Source: Bolinopsis microptera (lineage: Eukaryota > Ctenophora > Tentaculata > Lobata > Bolinopsidae). Taken from it: 64,000 bases of DNA. Position numbers and translations under genes: made by a program. The stretch lies in assembly GCF_026151205.1 (NCBI RefSeq), contig NC_087079.1, positions 1,054,001-1,118,000 on the forward strand, in the 5' to 3' direction. The notes beneath the pieces were generated by a model. It saw only the letters and a program-made list of their open reading frames with translations. It was not told where the DNA came from and did no database searches. This document shows, piece by piece, positions 1 through 12,900 of this stretch. Position 1 is the stretch's first letter, and every line of letters starts with the position of its first letter.

Positions 1-36
<36 letters not shown>
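1..36. repeat. (TA)n microsatellite
   Basis: The window opens inside an uninterrupted TA dinucleotide run. Positions 37-924 that follow are AT-rich with no coding signal I can support, apart from a possible acceptor at 857-858 that could start the 5' UTR part of the first coding exon. Confidence 0.95.
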
Positions 37-39
<3 letters not shown>

Positions 40-924
40 ATATTATGATATGTTCTGATTATCATAAAATTAGAATTTAACGAGTGCACAGCATGTTCCT
101 AATCGAAACTTACTATTTTAGAAGTCACGCAGAAAACATTTCCGTTTGCACTTTTCTTATTCTATGTTGATTACAGATAAAATTATAACTAAGCGTTAGA
201 GTTGAGTCCTGCCCTGGGAACAACCACTGAATGAATTGAATCATTGTACCAATCCTCATATCATCAAGTTCAAAAGAAACATGCAAACTGATAGCTTCTG
301 CTAACTGCTTCCTGGTGGTTAGATTCGGTGTTTCATTAGTTTTATTTGTTAGACCTCTAGTGGAAAATACTTTAGGTTTAGTAATTCAATGAATAATATT
401 TAATGATTTTACAGTCAGGGACCAGGGTAGTTTGGCACATAAAACGCATAAAACATTGTGTACAAATTAATTCCATCTATTAAAATATCGTAAAAAGACA
501 GCCTTTGTTTTGGCCGATAATATCGGAAATCAGCAGTTCACAAAACAAGTCAGAAAATTAGCAATGTTGAAGCCACAATTCACACTGTTTACATTCCTTG
601 ATTTCCTAGTGTTCTGCATCTCTCTAGGAAGCGAAAATTTTTATCGCTAATTTAAGGGTGATGTAATTAGACCCACGCTGCAAAACATAGCACAATGTTT
701 CTGTTTCACGCCCTATTACTATTTTAGCCAAAGTTGCAAAATTTGCGGTGTGCACTTTTAAACACTGCTAAACACTGCAACTGGTCAGTGGGCAGCCACA
801 CTCCTGCTGCTTAGCTATTTTGATCACCAGAAAATAAACTTTCTCTTTCACTTTCCAGGTCCTCTCAAGAAGGGGTAGATAATGAACTCTGTTCCCACGA
901 GGGAATGTTAAAGATGGTTCCTTA

Positions 925-3900
925 ATGGACACAGGAGAGGAGTCGAACTCCAAGTTTCTAGATAGAGCTATGTTAGATACAGTAACCGAAGGGGCCACGG
1001 AGGGAATCACCGACATTGTGAGTTTACACTATAACTTTAAAATAATGGCCCAGTTGTGGTTAAGTTTTAATCGCGTTTTATGCAATTTCGATATTTAACA
1101 AGCATAATTAGATCGGATTATGCTGAACTATTTTATTATTTGTGACGGTGATAAATCATTAATTGTCCTTCAATCTTTTAATACAGTACTATGCATGTGA
1201 ATTTCGTTAGATAAAACGTCTATTCTTTTGTCTTTGGTAGATTTGAGGATTCCCCAACTACAGTTGTTACCATGTTACCATGGTAACTGATGTGTTGTTA
1301 GGATTCCTTTACTTTTCTAGGTAGATAAAGTTCAGTGGGATGTTAAGGAGAAACTAACCAGGTCGAAATCTAAAAAGAAGCTAAAAGGTAAGCCATAGCT
1401 CTCTTCAGGGGTGTTTCTCTTGTTTTATCCATTAAAGTCGACTACGTGGAAACTCTGTAGCCTCCTCGAAATGTCTATACTTGAAAGGATCCCAGCCATG
1501 TCTTTACTTGAAATGAGCCCAGCTATACTATACTTGAAAGGAACCCAGCTATACTATTTGATAGTTCCCCCTCCCCAGGAACTCCCAGATCCGCAGTTTC
1601 CCCCAAGTCCTCCTCGGGAGGATTGTCCTGTCGTCCCCACACAGTCTCCCAGGTCCCCAGCAACTCACTCCGGAGACAGAGATCTAGAGTTGCTAGTGCC
1701 CCTCAACAGCGACCCACTTCCGCCGGACTTAAAGAGGTTTGATAATATACGGAGGGTCTTATCTGGTTATCTCGGGGCTGTTTTTTTACATATTTCCCTG
1801 TAATAAACTGATTAGCTAATCGTTATAGTAGTAGTAGTAATCGTTATAGTAGTAGTAGTAATCGTTATAGTAGTGGTAGTAATCGTTATAGTAGTGGTAG
1901 TAATCGTTATCGAGCGGCCTTTCCTCGGAAAATGCAGCCGATAGCCTCAAAACGTAATCTTAATAATTATTATCTATATTGAAGTTATTATTTATTATTA
2001 TCGCTCGTCTTTATCGGTGGATTTTACACGGGGGTACCTTCATCATGCACTCAAAATTGTATACGGCTGGTTCAAACCAATTTCAACTCTACTAGAGTCA
2101 CCTTTATCATTCTCGATGAATTAACACCTCACAGGGAACAACCGTTGCCATGGTAACCGAGCGATTGACTCTCAGCAAATCACTTTTATCTCGGGTAAAT
2201 ATTTTATTGAATATTTATAACTCAGTGTTCACTGTAGCATCATCTGCTTTTACCGCCTTTTCAATGTTTGTCTCGCTGTATTTATTTTCCAGGTATAATA
2301 GTATAATATATAGTAGTATATATAGTAGTATATATAGTAGTATATATTAGTAGTATTACTTTGCTTTCCGTCCAAATTGCTGCTTCTCTGAGGTAACGTC
2401 TATCTGTCTAACTATTTTGTTTGTCACATTGTGCCTGGCATCCCAGACAAACAACAACAATAAGAACCAAAACCACACACCAGACTCAGTGCTCACATTC
2501 CTGCACGTCTAGTATTACGTACAAACACGTGATATCCTTACAAGGTCATGTTACTGTGGTGAAACTTCCTAATATGGGGGTCACGTGGTTTCTGCTTTAT
2601 ACAACGTATGATCACTATTCTAACTAGACAAGCTTCAGTGGCTTTGCCAGACAGGAGCCATGCTACTAAAAACATGTGCTTTTTATCTTTTTCAATTACA
2701 ATTGTCACTTTTGACTTTTCTACGGCCTGTTTCTTTTATACATTTTGTATAAGTTACTTATAGCTACTGTAGCTGTAATGTTTGATATTTGAAATTGGGC
2801 ACAGAGCCAAAAACGACTTTGGCCTCTTTAAATTGACGAGCTTATTCTTTTGGAGACAACCTCCGTATCAGCTGGTTACCCAGACCGTGAGACACAGTTA
2901 CCCATACTACACACTACACACTACACACTACACACTATCTACACAGTGTGTAGTACACAGCATGGCTGTTTGTAGTAGTTATACAGATTCCGGCCTCTGC
3001 TTTAATTTATTCAATACTAATCATCTGGTAATGAATAGGAATAAGTGGCGCGCACTTTCTATCTCTCAGGTGACTTGTTAGCTTTACTAGCGGGATTTAT
3101 TTAAAGTAACAATGATTTTATATTATTTTATGCTTTCTTAATGTAACAGGATAGAAATTGTATCACTATTATGATTATATTAGAGTAGAATAAGTCACTA
3201 ACCTGGTAACCACCCCTGGTAACCACCCCTGGTAACCACCCCTGGTAACCGCCCCTGGTAACCACCCCTGGTAACCACCCCTGGTAACCATCCCTGGTAA
3301 CCACCCCCCCCCCCTGTAAACCACCCCTGGTAACCACCCCTGATAACCACCCCTGGTAACCACCCCTGGTAACCCCCCTTGTAAACCACCCCTGGTAACC
3401 ACCCCTGATAACCACCCCTGGTAACCACCCCTGATAACCACCCTTGGTAACCACCCCTGGTAACCACCCCTGGTAACCACCCCTGGTAACCGCCCTGGTA
3501 ACCGCCCCTGATAACCACCCCTGGTAACCACCCCTGGTAACCCCCCTCCCTGTAAACCACCCCTGGTAACCACCCCTGATAACCACCCCTGGTAACCACC
3601 CCTGATAACCACCCTTGGTAACCACCCCTGGTAACCACCCCTGGTAACCACCCCTGGTAACCGCCCTGGTAACCGCCCCTGGTAACCACCCCTGGTAACC
3701 ACCCCTGGTAACCACCCCTGGTAACCACCCCTGGTAACCATCCCTGGTAACCACCCCTGGTAACCACCCCTGGTAACCACCCCTTTTGCAGCGGATGGAG
3801 AAGAGAGTGCACGTGACTAAGAGAGTTCAGAGCGCCCCGGAAGTGAGAGCTCTGACTCCACCCACTTTACACAGAACTAAACAGGGCTGCCCCCTTACTT

Positions 3901-6900
3901 TTAGTGACCTTCTCAGAGCCGAGGAGGTTAGAACTTTTGGGACTCTTTTTTTTTCTTTTTTTAACTTGATTTCACTTTGTACAACATTTGCTTGTTTATT
4001 CTAAAGGACAGCGGGTGGTACCCCTATATGCGTTCTCCGAGTTCAGTTGATCATTAGGTGCTCTGTCCGCTCATTAACAACCCCATCCAGCACTCTTTAA
4101 CCAGCCCCCTCTCTCTCTCCAACACTCTTTAACCAGCCCCCTCTCTCTCTCCAACACTCTTTAACCACCACCCCCTCTCTCTCTAGCACTCTTTAACCAC
4201 CCCCCTCTCTCCAACACTCTTTAACCACCCCTCTGTCTCTCTCTCCAGCACTCTTTAACCACCCCCTCTCTCTCTCTCTAGCACTCTTTAACCACTCCCT
4301 CTCTCTCTCCAACACTCTTTAACCACCCCCTCTCTCTCTAGCACTCTTTAACCACCCCCTCTCTCTCTCTCTAGCACTCTTTAACCACTCCCTCTCTCTC
4401 TCCAACACTCTTTAACCACCACCCCCTCTCTCTAGCACTCTTTAACCACCCCTCTCTCTCTCTAACACTCTTTAACCCCCCCCCCCTCTCTCTCTCCAAC
4501 ACTCTTTAACCACCCCTCTCTCTCCAGCACTCTTTAACCACCCCCTTCTCTCCAACACTCTCAACTTCCCCTCGCAGAAAGGCGGTTTCGAGTCTAAGTG
4601 GGTTCTGCAGTGGGTTCTCTCTCCAACACTCTTTAACCACCCCCTCTATCTCTCTCCAGCACTCTTTAACCACTCCCTCTCTCTCTCTCCAACACTCTTT
4701 AACCACCCCCTCTCTCTCTCCAACACTCTTTAACCACCCCCTCTCTCTCTCTCTCTAGCACTCTTTAACCACCCCTCTCTCTCTCCAACACTCTTTAACC
4801 ACCACCCCCTCTCTCTCCAACACTCTTTAACCACCCCTCTCTCTCTCTCTCCAACACTCTTTAACCACCCCCTCTCTCTCTCCAACACTCTTTAACCACC
4901 ACCCCCTCTCTCTCTCTCTAGCACTCTTTAACCACCCCCTCTCTCTCTCCAACACTCTTTAACCACCACCCCCTCTCTCTCCAACACTCTTTAACCACCA
5001 CCCCCTCTCTCTCTCTCTAGCACTCTTTAACCACCCCTCTCTCTCTCTAGCACTCTTTAACCACCCCCTCTCTCTCCAACACTCTTTAACCACCACCCCC
5101 TCTCTCTCTCCAACACTCTTTAACCACCACCCCCTCTCTCTCTAGCACTCTTTAACCACCCCTCTCTCTCTCTCTCTCTCTCCAACACTCTTTAAGGGGG
5201 GGGGCCAATGGATATTTTTTTGTGAAACTTGATTTCGAGATAGTAGTTGACCAACAAACAAAGACCAGTGACCGAACTTTTGAGGGGGTCCCGGACCCCA
5301 ACCGCCAAACGGTGCGCGCAGGGCAGCCACGCCCATATTTGGTCCAAATTAGGCCCAATTTAGCCAAATACCCTGAACATGCCAAAAACCAAGGTTTATG
5401 GTGCTCTACTTGTAGCTAGTGGTCTCCTGAACTCGTATATGAAATTTCATCAAGATTGGACGAAAAATGACTGAGTTATGAGCCAAAAACCATATGCCCA
5501 TATTTGGGCATACGCACCAAATTTGGTAGATTTCGGCCCATAAATTGGCCAAATATCAATATTTTTGAATGAAACTTACTTTATATGAAAGGTAAGCCTA
5601 AACTACATATTATCTGTAAGTTATAGCTTTATATCTGTTTAAATGTGGATACTAAGGCGAAAAAACCACAAAAAATGAACTAAATTGCCCATATCTCGGT
5701 TCGCGATATTTGCGGAATTGATCTCATTAAAATTGTAACAACTCAATCAGTTTTCAAAATTTTTGCATGAAATTTTCGGAATCGACTCGAAATTGCATTT
5801 CCACCTTATTTTAAATACGGATTTTTGATTTAGGCCTCCAAAAAAATTTGGCGGCCAAATTCCAAAATTATCTCACAAAAATTCAGAATTTGGCCGCCAA
5901 ATTTTTTTGGAGGCCTTAATCAAAAATCCGTATTTAAAATAAGGTGGAAATGCGATTTCGAGTCGATTCCGAAAATTTCATGCAAAAATTTTGAAAACTG
6001 ATTGAGTTGTTACAATTTTAATGAGATCAATTCCGCAAATATCGCGAACCGAGATATGGGCAATTTAGTTCATTTTTTGTGGTTTTTTCGCCTTAGTATC
6101 CACATTTAAACAGATATAAAGCTACAACTTACAGATAATATGTAGTTTAGGCTTACCTTTCATATAAAGTAAGTTTCATTCAAAAATATTGATATTTGAC
6201 CAATTTATGGGACGAAATCTACCAAATTTGGTGCGTATGCCCAAATATGGGCATATGGTTTTTGGCTCATAACTCAGTCATTTTTTGTCCAATCTTGATG
6301 AAATTTCATATACGAGTTCAGGAGACCACTAGCTACAAGTAGAGCACCATAAACCTTGGTTTTGGGCATGTTCAGGGTGTTTGGCTAAATTGGGCCTAAT
6401 TTGGACCAAATATGGGCGTGGCTGCCATGCGCGCACCGTTTGGCGGTTGGGGTCCGGGACCCCCTCAAAAGTTCGGTCACTGGTCTTAGTTTGTTGGTCA
6501 ATCGCTATCTCGAAATCAAGTTTCACAAAAAAATACCCATTGGCCCCCCCCCTTAACCACCACCCCCTCTCTCTAGCACTCTTTAACCACCCCCTCTCTC
6601 TCTCCAACACTCTTTAACCACCCCCCTCTCTCTAGCACTCTTTAACCACCCCCTCTCTCTCTCTCTCTCCAACACTCTTTAACCACCCCCTCTCTCTCTA
6701 GCACTCTTTAACCACCCCTCTCTCTCTCTCTCTCTCCAACACTCTTTAACCACCCCCCTCTCTCTAGCACTCTTTAACCACCCCTCTCTCTCTCTCCAAC
6801 ACTCTTTAACCACCCCCTCTCTCTCTAGCACTCTTTAACCACCCCTCTCTCTCTCTCTCCAACACTCTTTAACCACCCCCTCTCTCTAGCACTCTTTAAC

Positions 6901-9900
6901 CACCCCTATCTCTCTCCAACACTCTTTAACCACCACCCCCTCTCTCTCTAGCACTCTTTAACCACCCCCTATCTCTCTCCAACACTCTTTAACCACCACC
7001 CCCTCTCTCTCTAGCACTCTTTAACCACCACCCCCTCTCTCTAGCACTCTTTAACCATCCCATCTCTCTCTCCAGCACTCTTTAACCACCCCTCTCTCTC
7101 TCCAACACTCTTTAACCACCACCCCCTCTCTCTCCAACACTCTTTAACCACCCCTCTCTCTCTCTCCAACACTCTTTAACCACCCCCTCTCTCTCTCCAA
7201 CACTCTTTAACCACCACCCCCTCTCTCTCTCTCTAGCACTCTTTAACCACCCCCTCTCTCTCTCCAACACTCTTTAACCACCACCCCCTCTCTCTCCAAC
7301 ACTCTTTAACCACCACCCCCTCTCTCTCTCTCTAGCACTCTTTAACCACCCCCTCTCTCTCTCCAACACTCTTTAACCACCACCCCCTCTCTCTCTAGCA
7401 CTCTTTAACCACCCCTCTCTCTCTCTCTCCAACACTCTTTAACCCCCCCCCCCCCTCCCCCCCCCCCTCTCTCTCTCCAACACTCTTTAGCCACCCCCTC
7501 TCTCTCTCTCTCTCCAGCACTCTTTAACCACCCCCTTCTCTCCAACACTCTCAACTTCCCCTCGCAGAAAGGCGGTTTCGAGTCTAAGTGGGTTCTGCAG
7601 TGTATTGAGTCGGACCTGTTTAACAAGACCTATAAACCCAAGAAGAGGATAACTTCAGCCCCTCCTAGATTTCACCACCCGCCCGGCAGTCTTAGACCAG
7701 CGTGAGTTAGTCTTAGTGATATAGTTCTTCAATCTGAATAGCTTGTAGTCTTAGACCAGCGTGAGTTAGTCTTAGTAATATAGTTCTTCAATCTGAATAG
7801 CTTGTTAATTTGAATGTAAACTATTTCTAGATATTCGTTAGTTCAAGAGTTCATTAAAAGACAGAAATAAGTGATTTTAGAAGAAGGTACGAGGGATGCT
7901 TTTTATCACACTGTACTTGGTATAATGTCCTCTCACTACTAGACTAGTGACTACTGACTACTGACTACTGACCTGCAGGTATATGGACAAGCCCCCCAAC
8001 CCTGCAGTGGAACCAGCGTATGACGAGGAATGGCACGACAAAATAGTGGAACAACACGAGACACGCAGGTACGTGTTGTTACCATGTGTAACTATAACAG
8101 TTGTTATCATGTGTTGTTACCATGGTAACTGATGTGTTGTTATCATGTGTTGTTATCATGGTAACTGATGTGTTGTTATCATGTGTTGTTACCATGGTAA
8201 CTACTACAGTTGTTATCATGTGTTGTTATCATGTGTTGTTATCTTGTGTAACTACTACAGTTGTTACCATGGTAACTACTACAGTTGTTACCATGGTAAC
8301 TACTACAGTTGTTATCATGGTAACTACAACAGTTGTTACCATGTGTTGTTACCATGGTAACTACAACAGTTGTTATCATGTGTTGTTACCATGGTAACTA
8401 CAACAGTTGTTATCATGTGTTGTTACCATGTGTAACTACTACAGTTGTTATCATGTGTTGTTACCATGGTAACTATAACAGTTGTTACCATGGTAACTGA
8501 TGTGTTGTTTGTTGGACGTTATTCTCATTAAAACATTGTTTACACCGTCTAGTCTTAACCTAAAATTAGACATAACCCATCAATACTGAGAAATAATACA
8601 AAACATTACTTTCAATTCAATAGTATGTATACAATTCAAGTAATTTATCGTTATGATAAATTGTGGTTCAAGATTTGAAGAGCTCAGTAATCATTGATAT
8701 ATATAAAGATTGCTTTAATCAAAACACTCTACAAATACCGTTAAATACGTTGTAATCATTGCAATATATATATATTACTTTAATCAAAACACTCTACAAA
8801 TACCGTTAAATACGTTGTTACGGAAGAATACCGACACTCACTGTCTACTGTCTACTGACTGTAGGGGAATGTAACAACTGAATGTAACAATATTTGATTG
8901 GTGATTGAAATATGAGTGTAGACAAGTTTTGCTAAGTTTTAGGGAATCCAGATGATATTTTGATGAGGTTCGTCATCCAGCACTTTGTCAAGCTCCAGCG
9001 TTTTACTTGTAGATCCTGAACTTTGTCAAACTCCAGCGTTTTACTTCTAGATCCTGAACTTTGCTCAGAGTTATCTGAAATGTGTGTAGCAGCCTATTTA
9101 AGGATGTTTTAATGTTATAATTGGTAGTTGGTGGTTTTTAGAACCACCACATCCGTCAGATCGGCCGCAACTAAAGTACTGGTGTTTTGAAGATTATGTA
9201 GTCATGTTACCATGGTTACCAGTTACATTGGAACTTTTTACATTTCACTAAAAGGAGCAGTTCCTTTTTGTCGTTTCTGCGTGACTTTCAGAAATATGTT
9301 GCAGATGTGATAAACGAGTAGATCCGAGTCCAGTTGTTAAACTTGTTAAAACGCTGTTGTGTCGACTAATTTATACCTTGTATAAATTGAATTCATTTGT
9401 TGTGCGTATTTGAGATTTCTTACCGTTTTCATCTCGTTTTCACACCCCTTGGTGTTAGTTATCCTGTTAAATAGATGGTTTAGCTGAATATTAACACTAT
9501 CCCTCTAAAACCTTGATCACCAGCTGAAGTAACATTGTTTAAATATTCCGATACCTTGATCACCAGCTGAAGTAACATTGTTTAAATATTCCGATACCTT
9601 GATCACCAGCTGAAGTAACATTGTTTAAATATTCCGATACCTTGATCACCAGCTGAATTAACATTGTTTAAATATTTCGATAGTGTTTCTTCGGCTATCT
9701 GTTAACTTTAATCCAACTATCTGTAGCTATAACTTCTATATACACTTTAAAGCCAGTTTAGATGAAAATACGTTATCCCTAGAATTGTTTGTCCCTACCT
9801 CATATAGGTTGCACAGCAAAAGGTGTCACCAATATTAAACCCACTCCCTTTTTAGCATCGACAGTTACTAGATTTAGCCTCACAGTCATTCCATAGCAGC

Positions 9901-12900
9901 GCAGTGATTATTCTAAGATCTATTATCAAGTTTATGTTAACTGTTTACTGTTTACGGTTGGAACCGTTATGTTAACTGTTTAGTGTTTACTAAGGTAACC
10001 TAGGTAACTAAGGTTGGATGCGCTTTTAGTTGTTTTAAGTACACTTCCTGCCTCATGGAACCTGACACAAAGTCTTAACTACGAAGATATTGTAGTGTTG
10101 TGGCGTGTTGTTAATGTGTGACTTGTGTGTAGTTTGGTATCTCGTATCTCAAGTCTCCTTATCAGGTCTTTGTCGTTGATAATGCAGGCAGTCCCCTCCC
10201 AGAGGATTATTTCTTGATGGTCTTTTTGTATCCCAAACTTAGCATCTAAGGATAAGAATTGGGGGAATTCTATCAAAAGGAAGTAGTTAATGGTAGAATA
10301 ATGATCAGCAAATAGGCTAGTAGCACTATCTTACTATTAAGCTATTACAATTAGAGGTAACTGGGCCATTTGCTTTAAAAACTCTTTTCATTTTCACACA
10401 CCTAGTATAAGATTTTATATATCTAACGCTATCTTTTAAAATTCTAATTCGCCAGCTGAAGCAATATTGTTCAATAGTTTTTGTTGTTTTTATTTTTATT
10501 TTGTTGTAAAACTTAGAGCATTAGTCCCCTTTAACAACTCCTATCTCTTTACCTGTGCCGGATAGTTTTTATAACTTTCGACAGCCTTAAACGATAATTT
10601 TAACAATCATCAGCTATAGAGTTTTATCAAAAGGATGGCGATTAAGTTGATATTGACTAAGGATCAGATATCATTGTATTTAAGCGGTGCTCAATGAGCG
10701 AGACTAATCACACCTGGCCCCTGGACCTCTACAACAAGTTGATACCGTGGTGTCAGTACAACCTGGACCTCTACAACATTATCAAGTTATTACTGTTGAT
10801 CCTTTGCCGCTCAGGAGGAACACACGGACGTTAAAAAGTCGTCCAAGACCCATCTGCCGCTTTACTTTTTGATTATCACTGATGTTTGCCTTACGAGAAA
10901 AGGCAGGTTTCAATAAATAATGGCAACTTATTATAACATATTAATAATATTTCTCTCAATGGTTAAGCTTTCAGACAATGTCATTGAACCAATCCCTCTA
11001 AACATTTAACATATTATTTACTTTCTAGATTACAGCTCTTGTTTAAGCTACATTGAACGTATTATTTACTTTCTAAATTACAGCTCTTGTTTAAGCTACA
11101 TTTTTGTCTCTAAATAATATCTCTTTAAGAAGATATCGGACATGTTTAGAGTACCAGACATAGAAGAGAACTTCGTCCCTAACCCCTACAAGCTGAGTCT
11201 GAGTATTAGCAAGTGGGTTACAATACCAGCTGGTGCCCTCCTCTTTATCAGCAGCACTCTCACTGTCTACCTCATTATCAAGCACTTCAGACCCCTCCTG
11301 AAGCTCTATCTCTCTGTTCTAATGTACCTGTTCTCCCAATTACTACTCCTAACTGTTGTCATGTCCTTCTTCATCCTGGAACTAGTCTCACCCACAGATA
11401 CACATGTTACCATGGTAACAGATACACATGATAGATGTCGAATAAAGCAGGGTCTGCAAACATTCGCTCTGCTTCTGCCGGGTTACTGTGTCCTGATCAT
11501 CACCCTGGTGAGAAGCCTGTTTGTAACTTTCCCTCTCTCTTACTCTCACTTCATCAAGAAGAGGTACCAGCTGGCAGGGCTGGGAGTCTCTGTGCTGGTT
11601 TGTGGACTAGTATCAGCTGCACCTAGTCTAGGGCTCTGTAGTGTCACCGTCACTAAGGAGATTGTTGGTGGGGAGGGAAATACAGATGAGATTACAATTT
11701 GTGGTTTTGAGGACAAATCAGAGATGGCCTGCAAAGCTTTCTTTGGTATTCTTTTAGCTTTGGGTTTTATTTTGCCTGTTCTGTCTGTGATCATACTTTA
11801 CTTCTACATTATCCGAGTAGTCATCAGGGCAAGGAAATCACACAGCATCTTGACCAAATCTGCCTCATCATCTAGTGAACATTTCAAATCAAAAGAAAGT
11901 ATGGAGCAAAGGTCGGTACCCTGGTCGATAATAGCGATCCTAGTTGTTTGTCTCACCACCACGCTACCCTGGGCTGGGATGATCGTCTACACTGTGGAGA
12001 TAACTGAAATGCTTGCGAATGGAGGACAGTTTTCCTATGTATTTGATGTTTTCTACTCAGTGCTACAGATCCTGATTGGATGCTCTCCCTTGGTATATCT
12101 TCTAACTACTAACTCTATGAGGGGGGAACTTCTCAGAATGTTTCAAGGTTCTTGCTCCAGACGGAATAACTCTTGAGCCTACGTGAGACTACGTGAGCCT
12201 ACCTGAGACTACGCGAGCCTACTAGTATAATGATTAAGCAGAACTTTTATCTTTTAGTTTTGAAGTGTAGATACTACTATGGGTGACGTGAGACCAAACT
12301 GATGCCATTTTATGCCATTTTAAACCATAGCCTCACCCCCATCCAGCGGATGCTATTAAAGTATTACCAATTACTGCATGTTACCATGGTTACTATTTAC
12401 AATAATTACCAATTATTGCAATCGATGTTTGTGGGATAGTGAGACATCTGGACTGGTGATCTACGTGTCGTCTTAGCCTTAGACTTTCTGTCGTACATTC
12501 TTAATCATATCGAGGAAGATAATGTAAAACTTTACTATTAAGACATTTAATTTAGATAGTTTTAACTAATCATTAGCGCATTAGTACAATTGAAAATGAA
12601 CTCTTTGAAAAGAAGAAATCAGAATTCAGATTCGCGGTATAAAATTGAACATAGTTCACAATCTTATTATGTACAACTGATAGATTCGTTATTCGAAAGA
12701 TTAAACGAATCAGGATGTGATTCTGTAAGTAATAAATATTGCTGAGGAGTAAACTATAGATACAATCATAATATTTTAAGGTAGAATTAATCAATCGATT
12801 ACAATTAAATTTAAATACAAATGTTACATATTCACGAACTATGAAGTCAGAGCTGTAATATATGAGTAGCAAGTATCATGCAATAAACACTTCACAGATT

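Noticed and set aside
3128..3812. Three long overlapping minus-strand frames (VTRGGYQGWLPG repeats)
   Set aside because: They are readings of the 13-nt minisatellite in all three frames, in an intron, with no start context or non-repeat sequence of coding quality.
10079..10276. Possible retroelement protease-like frame (minus strand, DAKFGIQKDHQEIILWEGT)
   Set aside because: Vague resemblance to Ty3/gypsy protease or RT linker sequences, but it is short, has no DTG/DSG motif or neighbouring pol domains, and cannot be supported.
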